A stretch of DNA of 64,000 nt from an uncultured Alphaproteobacteria bacterium (GCA_943787445.1 CALSML010000017.1:146137-210136), one strand, 5' to 3'. Numbered from the stretch's first letter, positions 55,028 through 64,000 are shown. The notes: generated from the letters alone by a model not told the origin. Numbers and translations are program-made.

Positions 55028-57419
55028 CTAGAACTTCCCGAGAGCCTTCAAAATCCGTTCCGGCGTGATCGGCTGATGGGCCAGACGTACCTCAAAGTGG
55101 TGAGAGCGCATCGTTGATGGCGTTCATCACCACCGCCGGCGCGCCCGCGGTACCGGCTTCACCGGCTCCCTTGGCTCCCAGTTCCGAATCCGCTGTCGGT
55201 GTCTCCACATGGCCCACCATGATGTCGGGCATCTCCCCGGCCATCGGCACCAGATAATCCGCCATGTTGGCGTTTACCAGATTGCCACTGTCGTCATAAC
55301 GGCACTCTTCCATCAGCGCACCGCCAAGGCCCTGGATCACGCCACCGCGCACCTGTTCATCGACGAGCTGCGGGTTGATGACCGTGCCACAATCCTCGAC
55401 CACCCAGTGCTTGAGCACCTTGACGAGGCCGATTTCGGGATCGACCTCCACGTAACAACCCTGAATGCCGTTGGTGAAAGCGATGTTGTATTCGCGAGGC
55501 ACGAAATGACGCGTGGCCATCAATTCGGGCTGGAAGCCCTTGGGGATCAGATCCGAGCGGAAATAGGAAATTCGCGCCAACTCATCGAGCCCCATGCGCT
55601 CGTTCTCGGTTCCCAGATCGACGATCACGCCCTTCTGGATATCGAGAGTCGCCGGATCGGCCTGAAGCAGCTGGCCGGCAATGTCCTTGATGTTGTGGCG
55701 CAGTGCCTTGGCGGCCTGCAGCACGGCTTCACCACCAATCCCGGCCCCACGCGAGCCCCAGGTGCCCCCGCCGGTAGGTACGTGATCGGTGTCACCGGTG
55801 ACGACCTTCACCATATCGGGGCTGGTGCCGAACGCGCTCGCGGCGATCTGCCCGATGATCGCGTCAGTTCCCTGTCCCTGTTCGGTGATCGAGGTGTGGA
55901 CGACGATAGACCCGGCAGAATCCAGCCGCACCTGGGCGCCATCCTGAGACGAAATCCGCGCCCCGCCGATGCCATACATGGCAGCGCCTGGATTGGTCAG
56001 TTCGATCATGGCGGCAAAGCCGATGCCGCGATAAACGCCCTCGCTGCGCAGTGATTCGCGCTCAGCCTTCATCGTGTCGTAATCCATTGATGCCAGCAGC
56101 TTGTCCAGAGAGGCATGATGGGACAGACCCTCAAACGCAATGCCGCTTGCGCCCTTGGTCGGATAGGCATCATCGCAGATCAGGTTGCGGCGGCGGATAT
56201 CGACCGGGTCGATCCCCAGCGCCACCGCGCCCTTGTCGACCAGGGCTTCGGTGACAGCAAAAGCCACCGGATGGCCGACCGCACGGTACTGGCACATCAC
56301 ATTCTTGTTCTGGAACACCACCTTGGCCTTGGCCCGATAGTTCTTGTGCTTGTAGGGGCCGCCGGTGAAGTTGAGGACCTGATTGGCCTCCATCGCGCTG
56401 GTGCGCGGATACATGGAATAGGGTCCGACACCGGTCAGATCATCGATCTCGATGGCCGTGATGTCGCCATCGGCGCTGAAGGCCATCTTGGCGTGCACCC
56501 GATGGGACCGGGCGTGAATATCGGTGAGAAAGGATTCAAGCCGGTCAGCGGAAAACTTGACCGGCCGTCCCAGCATCTTCGACAGGGCGGCTGTGGCCAT
56601 TTCGTCGGCATAGACATGCACCTTGATGCCGAAGGAGCCGCCCACATCCTTGCAGACCACCCGCACATCGCCCTCGGGCACGTTGAGATGCCGGGCGAAG
56701 ATGTGCTGCATCATGTGCGGTGCCTGAAAGGACATGTGCACGGTCAGCTTTTCATCGGCAGTGTCGTAATCGGCCAGCAGGACCCGGGGCTCGAGGGTGA
56801 CGCCGGTATGCCGGTCGAAGTGATAGGTTTCCTCGACGACCAGATGGGCCTCGGCAAAGGCCGCATCCACATCACCCGCATCGACGCCATTTTCGAACGC
56901 GACATTGTCGCCCAGTTCGGGATGGATGACATGGGTGTCGGGATGATCGGCGGTTTCGGCATCGGTGACCGCCGGCAGGACGTCGTATTCCACCTCAATC
57001 ATCGCGGCGGCATCTTCGGCTTCGGCGCGGCTGTTGGCGACCACGGCCGCCACGGCCTCACCCTGCCAGGCCACCTGATTGACGGCGATGGCATGTTGCG
57101 GAGCGGATTTCAGACCCTTGAAATGGGTCAGGACCCCGACCCAGGGTTCGCAGTGTTCGGCCATTTCACTGCCGGTCACCACACGCACCACGCCGGGCAT
57201 TCGGGATGCGGCGCTGGTGTCGATGCTCTTGATCATGGCGCTGGCATGGGGGGACCGCAGAAAAACCGCATGGACCATGCGCGGCAATGTCAGATCATCC
57301 ACGAACTGGCCCTTGCCACGCACAAGCTTGCGGACATTGGGGCGCGGCACCACCTTGCCGATATAACTGTTGGGTCGGCCCAGAACACTGGAATCGGGAT
57401 TGTTTGCCTGATCGCTCAT
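55028..57419 (-). CDS. Molybdenum hydroxylase large subunit (xanthine dehydrogenase family), YRAVGHP type, C-terminal frameshift
   Basis: A paralogue of the gene at 52117. It shows NSYIGKVVPRPNVRKLVRG, DVGGSFGIKVHVYADE, MCQYRAVGHPVAFAVTE and LGAKGAGEAGTAGAP. The open frame stops at 55092 after NAINDALSPL. With one base changed near 55100, the other frame continues EVRLAHQPITPERILKALG and ends at 55028, matching the paralogue's last 20 residues. All cofactor residues lie before the shift, so activity may survive. No small or medium subunit is nearby. Confidence 0.87.
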
Positions 57420-57475
57420 CGTCTCTCTCCACCACGAATTCGGATTCGCATCTGCGTGCGATTTGGTTGACCTAT

Positions 57476-58678
57476 TTATTCCACATCCGGCGCGCGAAGG
57501 CGATTGCGAACCGGATGCCGGTTGGCATCCTTTATCCCCAGCGTATCCTCGGCAATCAGGATCCGCTGCACATTCGGCGTGCCCTCGCCCACCGCCAGCA
57601 TGTTCACATAGGCAGTGGTTTTCTTGATCGGATACTCGTCGGCCAGCGCGTAGCCGGCAAAGATTTCGGTAGCAGAACTCGCAGCATGCTTCGCCGCATT
57701 CACCGCAGCGTATTTCGCCAGAGAGGCCGCGCGATTCGAGACCTCTCCCCGATCCATAAGCCAGGCCATCTTGTGGACCAGCAACCGGGCGGCCTGGATA
57801 TTGACGGTCATATCGGCGATCAGATGCTGGACCATCTGATATTCCCCGATCGGGCTGCCACCAACGACCCGCTGATTGGCGTAGGCACTGGCGTGATCGA
57901 GGCAGGCCTGGGCCAACCCGACCGAACGGGACGACACGGTCAGCCGGCCATATTCCAGCGCGTTCATGGCAATCCGGAACCCTTCACCCTCTTCACCCAG
58001 ACGGTTTTCCACCGGCACCACAAAGCCATCGAGAAAGACCGCGTTCGAACACATGGCTCGGGACAGGCCGGTCATGGGGATCGGATTGGCGGTGAACCCG
58101 GCAAATTCTTTGGGTTGCACGATGAAGGCCGTAACCCCCCGATGGCCCGCTGCCGGATCGGTCTTGGCGAACAGAATTCCGGTGTCAGCGGCATTGGCAA
58201 AGGTGATCCACTGCTTCGAGCCGTTCAACCGGTAGACATCTCCATCACGAACAGCCGTGGTCTTCATGGCGCCCGCTGCATCGGACCCGCCTCCGGGTTC
58301 CGAGAGGGCGAACATGCCGATCTTCCGGCCCGCGATCAGATCCGGTACGAAGCGGGCGATCTGGTCCTCGTTTCCCCAGTTGAAGATGGTAAAGGGGCAG
58401 GTCATGGCCTGCATATTCATGCAGTAGCCGAATTCCGGGGCCAGCCGCGAAATCGTCTCGGATATGGCGGACACGGCCAGAAAACCAGCTTCGCTGCCCC
58501 CCAGCGCCTCGGGAAAGGCCGCCCCGAAGAACCCGGCCGCACCCATTTTCTCGACGAGCAGATGGGGAAAGGTGCCGGAGTCCTCATAGGCGGGCATAGA
58601 TGGCAGGATTTCCGTCGTCGCGAATCTCGCGACAGAGTCCTTCAGCGCCGTGATGTCTTCGGGAAGAGAAAAATCCAT
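57476..58678 (-). CDS. Acyl-CoA dehydrogenase
   Basis: About 400 residues. It starts MDFSLPEDITALKDSVARFA. FAD/acyl-binding segments are FALSEPGGGSDAAG, KQWITFANAADTGILFAKTD and, near the C terminus, the helical ASLAKYAAVNAAKHAASSATEIFAGYALADEYPI region in family terms, ending VGEGTPNVQRILIAED. It oxidises an acyl-CoA to the enoyl-CoA with electron-transfer flavoprotein. ATG at 58678 fits the family; the frame extends to 58720. The divergent CoA-transferase pair suggests a shared catabolic pathway. Confidence 0.92.
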   Translation of the reverse strand: MDFSLPEDITALKDSVARFATTEILPSMPAYEDSGTFPHLLVEKMGAAGFFGAAFPEALGGSEAGFLAVSAISETISRLAPEFGYCMNMQAMTCPFTIFNWGNEDQIARFVPDLIAGRKIGMFALSEPGGGSDAAGAMKTTAVRDGDVYRLNGSKQWITFANAADTGILFAKTDPAAGHRGVTAFIVQPKEFAGFTANPIPMTGLSRAMCSNAVFLDGFVVPVENRLGEEGEGFRIAMNALEYGRLTVSSRSVGLAQACLDHASAYANQRVVGGSPIGEYQMVQHLIADMTVNIQAARLLVHKMAWLMDRGEVSNRAASLAKYAAVNAAKHAASSATEIFAGYALADEYPIKKTTAYVNMLAVGEGTPNVQRILIAEDTLGIKDANRHPVRNRLRAPDVE

Positions 58679-58767
58679 GGCCGCACATTCCTTTATTCCT
58701 GTCGCCATCCAATCTAACATCAGCCGTCCCCTGAAACGACGCCTGAAGTGATCCCGTGATCAACACG

Positions 58768-59580
58768 ATGACAAGCATAGACGACCTGGCCGTCCGCATT
58801 CCCGATGGTGCTACCCTTGCGCTGGCGCCCGATTATTCGGGTGTCTCCATGGTCACCATTCGCGCCCTCATTGCCCGTGGCGCCAAGGACCTGCATCTGA
58901 TCGGCGTGCCCTCGGTCGGGTTTCAGGGCGACATGCTGATCGGCGCCGGCTGTGTCGCGACGCTGGAAACAGCCGCTGTAACCCTCGACGAATATGGCCC
59001 GGCGCCACGCTTCAACGCTGCCATCAAGGGCGAAAAGATTCGGATGATCGACGGGACCTGCCCGGCGATCCATGCGGGACTTCAGGCCGCCGAGAAGGGC
59101 ATTCCCTTCATCCCCGTGCGCGGCATTGTCGGCTCGGACCTGCTCGCCCATCGCGATGACTGGACCCTCGGCCAGGATCCCTTCGGCGAAGAAGACGGCC
59201 CGATCGTGATGGTCAAGGCGATCCGCCCCGACGTCACGCTGATTCACGCACCTCTGGCCGATCGCCACGGCAATGTCTGGATCGGCGTGCGCCGCGAGAT
59301 GATGCTGATGGCCCACGCCGCAAAGACCACGCTTGTGACGGCCGAGAAAATTCATGACGGCGATCTGCTTGCCGATGAACAACTTGCCCCCGGGACCATC
59401 CCCGGGCTGTATATCGGCGGCGTCGCCGAAGCCGAAAAGGGCGCCTGGCCCTGTGGTCTGTTTGGCCGCTACGGCCCCGATGACGCGCATCTGAAGGACT
59501 ATCTGGCCCGCGCCCGCACCGAAGACGGCTTCGCGAGTTATCTCGACGAATTCGTCTTCGCGCCGAAAGCAGCCGAATGA
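58768..59580 (+). CDS. Family I CoA-transferase, subunit A
   Basis: About 270 residues. It reads MTSIDDLAVRIPDGATLAL, then LIARGAKDLHLIGVPSVGFQ and DVTLIHAPLADRHGNVWIG, as in glutaconate/3-oxoacid CoA-transferase alpha subunits. A GTG four codons upstream (58756) is an alternative start; neither has a strong ribosome-binding site. The stop overlaps the subunit B start (ATGA). Confidence 0.87.
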   Translation: MTSIDDLAVRIPDGATLALAPDYSGVSMVTIRALIARGAKDLHLIGVPSVGFQGDMLIGAGCVATLETAAVTLDEYGPAPRFNAAIKGEKIRMIDGTCPAIHAGLQAAEKGIPFIPVRGIVGSDLLAHRDDWTLGQDPFGEEDGPIVMVKAIRPDVTLIHAPLADRHGNVWIGVRREMMLMAHAAKTTLVTAEKIHDGDLLADEQLAPGTIPGLYIGGVAEAEKGAWPCGLFGRYGPDDAHLKDYLARARTEDGFASYLDEFVFAPKAAE

Positions 59581-60320
59581 ATACCGATTTCGCGCCCGAA
59601 GAACTGCTGATCGCCACCGTCGCCGACATGCTCGAAGGGCTCGGGCATGTCGCGGTGGGGGCTCAGTCGCCCATTCCCGGTTCTGCGGCCCTGCTTGCAC
59701 GCGCCCGGTCGGGCGGGTCTCTGCGCGTTTCCATGCTGGGCAGCGAGACCCACAGTCCCTTCACTGATGGCGGACGAGAATTGTTCGATTGCGCTGCCCA
59801 GGGGCGCATCGATGCCTTTTTCCTCGGCGGAGGGCAGATCGACGGCCAGGCCAATATCAACCTTGTGGGCATCGGCGATTATCCCGACACCAAGGTCCGG
59901 TTCCCCGGCTCCTTCGGATCGGCCTATCTCTATTTCCTCGTCCCGCGGGTGATCCTGTTCCGCGAAGAACACACCGCGCGGGTGCTGGTCCCCAGGGTCG
60001 ACTTTGTCAGCGCCCCAGGCGTGAGCGACAAGAACACCTATCGCAAGGGCGGCCCCCATGCACTGGTCACCGGGCGCTGTGTCTTTGATTTTGACGACGC
60101 AGCGAAACGGTTCCGGCTGCAAAGCGTCCATCCCGGTCACACCGTGGACGAAGTGCGTGAGCATACTGGCTTCGACTTCGACATGCCCGAGGATATGCCT
60201 GAAACGCCCGCACCAGACGCGAACACCCTCGCATTGTTGCGCGGTGACGTCGCTGACGCCGTCGCCGAACGCTATCCGGCCTTTGCCGCACGCGTGTTTG
60301 GAAACGCCAACGCCGCCTGA
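59577..60320 (+). CDS. Family I CoA-transferase, subunit B
   Basis: A 247-residue partner of the preceding gene. It contains SMLGSETHSPFTDGGRELFD, FFLGGGQIDGQANINLVGIGDY and GSFGSAYLYFLVPRV, the beta-subunit outline of the same family. The usual catalytic Glu motif (ENG or SENG) is not obvious, so the active-site residue is uncertain. The four-base overlap with subunit A indicates a fixed A:B ratio. Confidence 0.87.
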   Translation: MNTDFAPEELLIATVADMLEGLGHVAVGAQSPIPGSAALLARARSGGSLRVSMLGSETHSPFTDGGRELFDCAAQGRIDAFFLGGGQIDGQANINLVGIGDYPDTKVRFPGSFGSAYLYFLVPRVILFREEHTARVLVPRVDFVSAPGVSDKNTYRKGGPHALVTGRCVFDFDDAAKRFRLQSVHPGHTVDEVREHTGFDFDMPEDMPETPAPDANTLALLRGDVADAVAERYPAFAARVFGNANAA

Positions 60321-60875
60321 TCAGGGGTCGAGAGTCACCGTGTGGCCGGCGATCAGTCGGTCACCTGTGAGCATGTCGATCTCGATATAGCCTCGTTTGT
60401 CGCAAGGCCCCTCATGATCGCTGGTGATGTCAAAACGGCTGTCGGGCGTACAAAGAAACATGTCGTCTCCTTCCCAGACTGCACCATTCTCTCCAACATC
60501 ATGGATCAGAAAATAGAGTGGCGTGCTTTCATAAGCAGTCCGCACCGGCCACTCCCAGAAATCCCGACATTCGCCATCCGTCAGTTCCCATCAGCCACGT
60601 GCGTGAAACTCCTCGCCAAAGAGATCGTCGGTATCATTGGCAATCGCAACGGATACCGTTTCCCCGGATTCGTTGCAGATGGCCAGACTCACATTACCGG
60701 ATGCGGACAGGCTTGTGGTCGGTTGTGCCGGCTCCGTGGATGAAGGTTCATCAAACCCGCAATCATCGAACATGAGACACAGCAGCAAGAGCATCTCTTC
60801 ATCATCAGCATCATCCTGAGCATGGACGGAAGTCGCCAAGAAAACTAGCATCAGTGCTGCGAAGACAAACCGCAT
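60321..60875 (-). pseudogene. DUF1036-family exported protein interrupted by TGA
   Basis: A frame of 184 codons with one TGA at 60591-60593. It begins with a signal peptide (RFVFAALMLVFLATSVHA) and an acidic low-complexity stretch. Then comes the DUF1036 core LAICNESGETVSVAIAND, EEFHARG-stop-WELTDGECRDF, YFLIHDVG and FLCTPDSRFDI. Family members have two tryptophans at GWW, so TGA replaces the first tryptophan. It is therefore a nonsense mutation or base error, not selenocysteine. Periplasmic protein of unknown role. Confidence 0.7.
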
Positions 60876-60933
60876 CTGGTACTCCCCCTCTGTTCTTTCC
60901 TTCAGAGATCAACATTACCGCAGGTCGAAATTC

Positions 60934-62148
60934 ATGTCCTCACCGCAAACTCCCTTCGGTGCACTCGCCGGACTCAAGGTCGTCGATCTGGCACGGGTCC
61001 TTGGCGGCCCCTATTGCACGCAAATTCTGGCCGATCACGGCGCCAAGGTGATCAAGGTCGAGCCGCCCCAAGGAGACGAGGTCCGCGACTGGGGACCGCC
61101 CTTCCATGAAGGGGATGCATCCTATTTTGTCGGCCTCAACCGGAACAAACGTTCCATCGGCCTCGATCTGTCCAAGAAGGAAGGGCAGGACGTCTTCCTG
61201 CGCCTGCTCGAAGATGCCGATGTGCTGATCGACAACTACAAGACCGGCACGCTGGAAAAATGGGGTATTGGCTACAAGGATACTCTGGCCGAAAAATTTC
61301 CCCGACTGATTCATTGTCGCGTCTCGGGATATGGCGAGGACGGACCACTGGGCGGATTCCCGGGATATGATGCAATCATCCAGGCCATGGCTGGCTGGTT
61401 CTCAATCAATGGCGGCGCAAACAAGGAACCGACACGGGTCGGTATCGCCGCAGTCGACATGGGAACCGGGCTCTATTCCTGCGTGGCCATTCTGATGGCG
61501 CTGTTCGAACGGGCGAATTCGGGAAAGGGCCAGTTCATCGACATGACCCTTTATGACTGTGCCGTCTCCCTGATGCATCCGCACATTCCCAACTACTATC
61601 TGTCGGGCGGACAGATACCAGGCATTACCGGCAACCAGCACTCCAACATCGCGCCCTATGACAAATTCCCGACCCGCACCGTCGAGGTGTTCATTGGCGC
61701 GGGTAACGACCGGGCCTATGCCCGCCTGTGTAACGAACTGGGACGGCCGGAACTGGTCGACGATCCGCGCTTCGAGAACAACTCCCTGCGTGTCGCCAAC
61801 CGGGCAGAATTACGCGAAGAACTGCTTCCGGCATTCGCCGCGGTTGATGGTAAAAAACTGTCGCTGAAATTGCTGGCGGCTGGCATTCCCGCCGGACCAG
61901 TGCTCGACACCGGCCAGGTGATGACCGCCCCCCATACCCGGCACCGCCAGATGGCGGCCAAGCTCGACTGGTATGAAGGGGCAGGCACGCCAATCAAGTT
62001 CAGCCGCACCCCCGGAGAACTTCGTTCGACCCCACCGCATTTCGGTGCCCAGGCTGATGAAATTCTTGCTGAACACGGTTATGACGCGGGAGAAATCACC
62101 GCCCTGGCCGAGTCTGGCGGGCTTGTCCGCGAACGCCGCAAACTCTGA
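60934..62148 (+). CDS. CaiB/BaiF family III CoA-transferase
   Basis: A 404-residue family III CoA-transferase. It starts with LAGLKVVDLARVLGGPYCTQILADHGA, has the catalytic aspartate in IAAVDMGTGLYS near residue 169 and the typical KVEPPQGDEVRDWGPPF and GLNRNKRSIGLDLSKKEG. It moves CoA between acyl groups by an ordered mechanism. The isocitrate lyase/PEP mutase-like gene follows after 23 bases, so the two are probably in one operon. Confidence 0.92.
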   Translation: MSSPQTPFGALAGLKVVDLARVLGGPYCTQILADHGAKVIKVEPPQGDEVRDWGPPFHEGDASYFVGLNRNKRSIGLDLSKKEGQDVFLRLLEDADVLIDNYKTGTLEKWGIGYKDTLAEKFPRLIHCRVSGYGEDGPLGGFPGYDAIIQAMAGWFSINGGANKEPTRVGIAAVDMGTGLYSCVAILMALFERANSGKGQFIDMTLYDCAVSLMHPHIPNYYLSGGQIPGITGNQHSNIAPYDKFPTRTVEVFIGAGNDRAYARLCNELGRPELVDDPRFENNSLRVANRAELREELLPAFAAVDGKKLSLKLLAAGIPAGPVLDTGQVMTAPHTRHRQMAAKLDWYEGAGTPIKFSRTPGELRSTPPHFGAQADEILAEHGYDAGEITALAESGGLVRERRKL

Positions 62149-62171
62149 ACCCTTCTGAAACGAGACATTCC

Positions 62172-63029
62172 ATGCGCTTCAACCAACGCCGCAAAAATTT
62201 CCGCGCCATCCTGAACAGTGACCGTTGCGTCCATCCGGGCTCGGTTCATGACCCGATGGCTGCCCGCATCGCGCAGGAGGTCGGTTTCGAGGTTGGCATT
62301 TTTGCGGGTTCGGTCGCCTCCATGACGGTGCTCGGCGCACCCGACCTGATCGTGCTGACACTTTCGGAGTTCGCGGATCAGGCCCGGCGTATCGGGCGTG
62401 CCAGCGATCTGCCCCTGCTGGTGGACGCCGATCATGGCTATGGCAATGCCCTGAATGTGCGACGCACCGTAGAGGAGCTGGAAATGGCCGGTGTCGCCGC
62501 GCTGTCCATCGAAGACACGGACCTGCCCACACCTTACGGCGCCGATGGCAAAGCCAGCCTGATCTCCCTCGATGAAGGCATCGGCAAAATGAAAGCCGCG
62601 CTCGACGCCCGGATCGATCCCGATCTGGTGATCGCGGGCCGGACAAGTGCTGCCGGAATCGACGAAGCCGTTCGACGCGCCAAAGCCTATGAAGATGTCG
62701 GTGTGGATGCACTGTTCATGGTCGGCCTGAAAAGCCGCGAGGATCTTGAAACCGTTGCAGCTACCGTCAACACGCCCATCATCTTGGGCAGCGCCACCAA
62801 AGACATGATGAACCTCGACTATCTTGGCCCGCTTGGCGTTCGGGTATGCCTGCAGGGACACAAGGTTTTTGCCGCGGCCATCGAAGCGATCTATCGAACC
62901 CAGACAGCTCTGCACAATGGTGTGGCGCCGGGCGATCTGGAGGACATCGCGTCGGCGGACCTGATGAACCGCCTGATGCGCAACGAGGATTATGCCGACT
63001 GGACGAAGGCGTTTCTCGAAGACGACTAG
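62172..63029 (+). CDS. Isocitrate lyase/PEP mutase superfamily enzyme, oxaloacetate decarboxylase-like
   Basis: A 285-residue TIM-barrel enzyme. SVHDPMAARIAQEVGFEVGIFAGS, then LLVDADHGYGNALNVRRTVEELE (metal-binding Asp) and AALSIEDTDLP fit the superfamily. The catalytic loop lacks the KKCG of isocitrate lyase, so oxaloacetate decarboxylase or a related C-C lyase is more likely. It ends in the 14-base palindrome GACGACTAGTCGTC (63021-63034), whose centre supplies stop codons for this gene and for the GH3 fragment on the other strand. Confidence 0.87.
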   Translation: MRFNQRRKNFRAILNSDRCVHPGSVHDPMAARIAQEVGFEVGIFAGSVASMTVLGAPDLIVLTLSEFADQARRIGRASDLPLLVDADHGYGNALNVRRTVEELEMAGVAALSIEDTDLPTPYGADGKASLISLDEGIGKMKAALDARIDPDLVIAGRTSAAGIDEAVRRAKAYEDVGVDALFMVGLKSREDLETVAATVNTPIILGSATKDMMNLDYLGPLGVRVCLQGHKVFAAAIEAIYRTQTALHNGVAPGDLEDIASADLMNRLMRNEDYADWTKAFLEDD

Positions 63030-63345
63030 TCGTCCGGAGACACGAAATCCCGCAACCCGGTAAACAGGTCATCATCGTTGATGATACGTGCACCTTGTGT
63101 TGTCCGCCAAGCTGCCCGCGCGACTTCATTCAGGCGGCAAATGTACCCGGCGGCACGGCCATGGCCTCGGGTGAGCGCATGCCAAAATCTCCGGAGCGAT
63201 GCGCCTCGTAGTCCTCGTTGGTCTTGCTCAGGCTCGCATCGAGCGTCTTCACGAAATGGGTGACGCGCGCCGGCGAAGGCACGTCACCGGAAAATTCCAC
63301 CACGTAAACATGACCATCGCGGCTGTCATCATCATCGGCATGAAG
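63026..63345 (-). pseudogene. C-terminal fragment of a GH3 auxin-responsive-promoter-family protein
   Basis: The minus strand reads DGHVYVVEFSG, then SKTNEDYEAHRSGDFGMRSPEA and VPPGTFAA-stop-MKSRGQLGGQHKV, and after a one-base loss IINDDDLFTGLRDFVSPDD. This is the end of GH3-like acyl-adenylating proteins. TGA at 63130-63132 replaces the tryptophan of the FAAWMKSRG motif. The first 400 or so residues are missing, since the reading stops at the junction with the TauE fragment near 63345. Confidence 0.7.
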
Positions 63346-63704
63346 TCTGGCTTAACCCCCTGATCGGCGCGATCTCCGGTCTGGTGGGCAGCCTCTCCAA
63401 CCTGTTCGGCCCGCCGGTCTTCGCCTATCTGTCCATGCGCGGCATCGCAAAAGACAACTTCATCGTGGTGATTGCCATGGTCTTTCTGGTTGGTGCCATC
63501 CCCCTGCACAGCAATCTGTTTTTACTGGGCGTGACCACCCCAGAGATCCTGATCCTTTCGGCCCTGACGACCATTCCCGTCGTTGCGGGCATGACCCTGA
63601 GTACATGGCTGCAGTCACGATTTTCCCAGGCCATGTTCGAAAAAGTGCTGGTGACCGTCATCATCATTGCTAGCCTCAACCTGATCCGGCGCGGCCTTTT
63701 CTAG
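63345..63704 (+). pseudogene. C-terminal fragment of a TauE/SafE-type membrane exporter
   Basis: A frame with no proper start encodes LNPLIGAISGLVGSLSNLFGPPVFAY and then about three helices ending FEKVLVTVIIIASLNLIRRG, the second half of a TauE/SafE (DUF81) permease. The N-terminal half is absent, and the join to the GH3 fragment on the other strand near 63345 indicates a deletion or rearrangement. A GTG at 63384 could start a 106-residue peptide. Confidence 0.65.
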
Positions 63705-63825
63705 GTCCAAAATTAATCCGACTTTTGACGGATGCGCCGCAGCGCAGATGCGCTAGACTGCCCCCAACGACAAAACAGAACGGGTCCCCGGGGCACCGTC
63801 TCAAATCCAATTCAGGGAGATACAA

Positions 63826-64000
63826 ATGGTCCACAACGTCATGAAATCCGCAGCTCTGGCCGGTGCAACCATCGCCGCACTGACCATGGGCGCCGGATCA
63901 GCCATGTCGCAGGAAATCACCTTGCGCATGCACACTTTCATTCCGCCGGTGGCCAACCCCGGCAAGACCTTCCTCGCTCCCTGGGCCAAGAAGATCGAGG
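63826..64000 (+). CDS. TRAP transporter solute-binding protein (DctP), partial
   Basis: The first 58 codons of a DctP-type periplasmic binding protein, cut by the end of the window. It has a signal peptide (KSAALAGATIAALTMGAGSAMS) and then EITLRMHTFIPPVANPGKTFLAPWAKK, a common start of the mature protein. GGGAGA seven bases upstream is a good ribosome-binding site. Subunits DctQ and DctM may follow outside the window. Confidence 0.85.
   Translation, partial: MVHNVMKSAALAGATIAALTMGAGSAMSQEITLRMHTFIPPVANPGKTFLAPWAKKIE

Noticed and set aside
56115-58717. Long plus-strand open frames antisense to the second YRAVGHP gene and the acyl-CoA dehydrogenase
   Set aside because: Same shadow effect. Neither has a ribosome-binding site or recognisable protein sequence.
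60591-60593. In-frame TGA in the DUF1036 protein as a selenocysteine codon
   Set aside because: The family has tryptophan, not cysteine, at this position (GWW), and there is no redox motif. A nonsense change or base error is simpler.
1-64000. CRISPR arrays, rRNA genes and tRNAs other than selC
   Set aside because: No regular short direct-repeat array, rRNA sequence or other cloverleaf was seen by eye. A tRNA scan and CRISPR search would be needed to be certain.

Overview
The window is high-GC, densely coded DNA with short gene gaps and many four-base stop/start overlaps. Gene content points to an environmental, probably marine, alphaproteobacterium close to the Rhodospirillales: TRAP-transporter pieces, CoA-transferases, an acyl-CoA dehydrogenase, several xanthine-dehydrogenase-type large subunits, ACMSD-like amidohydrolases, a DUF4102-type integrase and BON, DUF983 and DUF1036 proteins. 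The taxonomic placement is inference from gene content only.

The main theme is selenocysteine (Sec). The window holds a complete bacterial Sec system: selA and selB as an overlapping pair (21895-25220), the UCA-anticodon tRNA-Sec gene selC (46028-46123), and 70 bases downstream a selD fused to an FAD-dependent oxidoreductase (46194-48410). It also holds client genes whose single in-frame TGA falls at a redox cysteine position: an AhpD-like protein with a CXXU motif (16332-16952), a peroxiredoxin-like protein with a UXXC motif (29575-30054), and two tandem GrdB-like proteins with UPXC motifs (48417-50800). Each TGA is followed by a possible bacterial SECIS hairpin; in the two GrdB-like copies the hairpin is identical over 27 bases.

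Layout. 1-9.6 kb: a TPP-dependent transketolase/pyruvate dehydrogenase-like enzyme, a drug/metabolite transporter, a 2-hydroxyacid dehydrogenase, an SDR, a polysaccharide deacetylase, and an operon of MetE-like methyltransferase, alpha/beta hydrolase and Ldh-type dehydrogenase. 9.6-18.2 kb: a Fe(II)/2-oxoglutarate oxygenase, two tandem amidohydrolases, a molybdenum hydroxylase large subunit, the thioredoxin/Sec-AhpD/AhpD operon and an internally deleted DctP. 18.3-30.6 kb: frameshifted cupin, 3-hydroxybutyrate dehydrogenase and LLM oxidoreductase genes, selAB, a BON protein, a decayed phytanoyl-CoA dioxygenase, an MBL-fold/GlcG/bicupin operon and the Sec peroxiredoxin. 30.7-34.0 kb: a complete ABC importer with a DsrE-like protein, then yajQ.

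34.35-45.97 kb looks like a genomic island. It starts with a tyrosine integrase and is bounded by an imperfect 19-bp direct repeat, and its right edge lies 57 bases from selC. It carries two IS3-family remnants, a LOV-like PAS protein, an FeS-type photolyase, dgkA and a compact cassette of methyltransferase, FolB-like, pteridine-reductase-like and phospholipase D-like genes.

46-64 kb returns to core-like DNA: selC-selD, the GrdB-like pair, NIPSNAP, GST, two more molybdenum hydroxylase large subunits, acyl-CoA dehydrogenase, a class I CoA-transferase pair, a CaiB-type CoA-transferase, an isocitrate lyase/PEP mutase-type enzyme, fused fragments of GH3 and TauE genes and the start of a TRAP DctP gene. 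Single-base lesions are unusually frequent at 18.5-20.5, 26.1-26.9 and 48.4-51.3 kb. They may be assembly errors or true decay.
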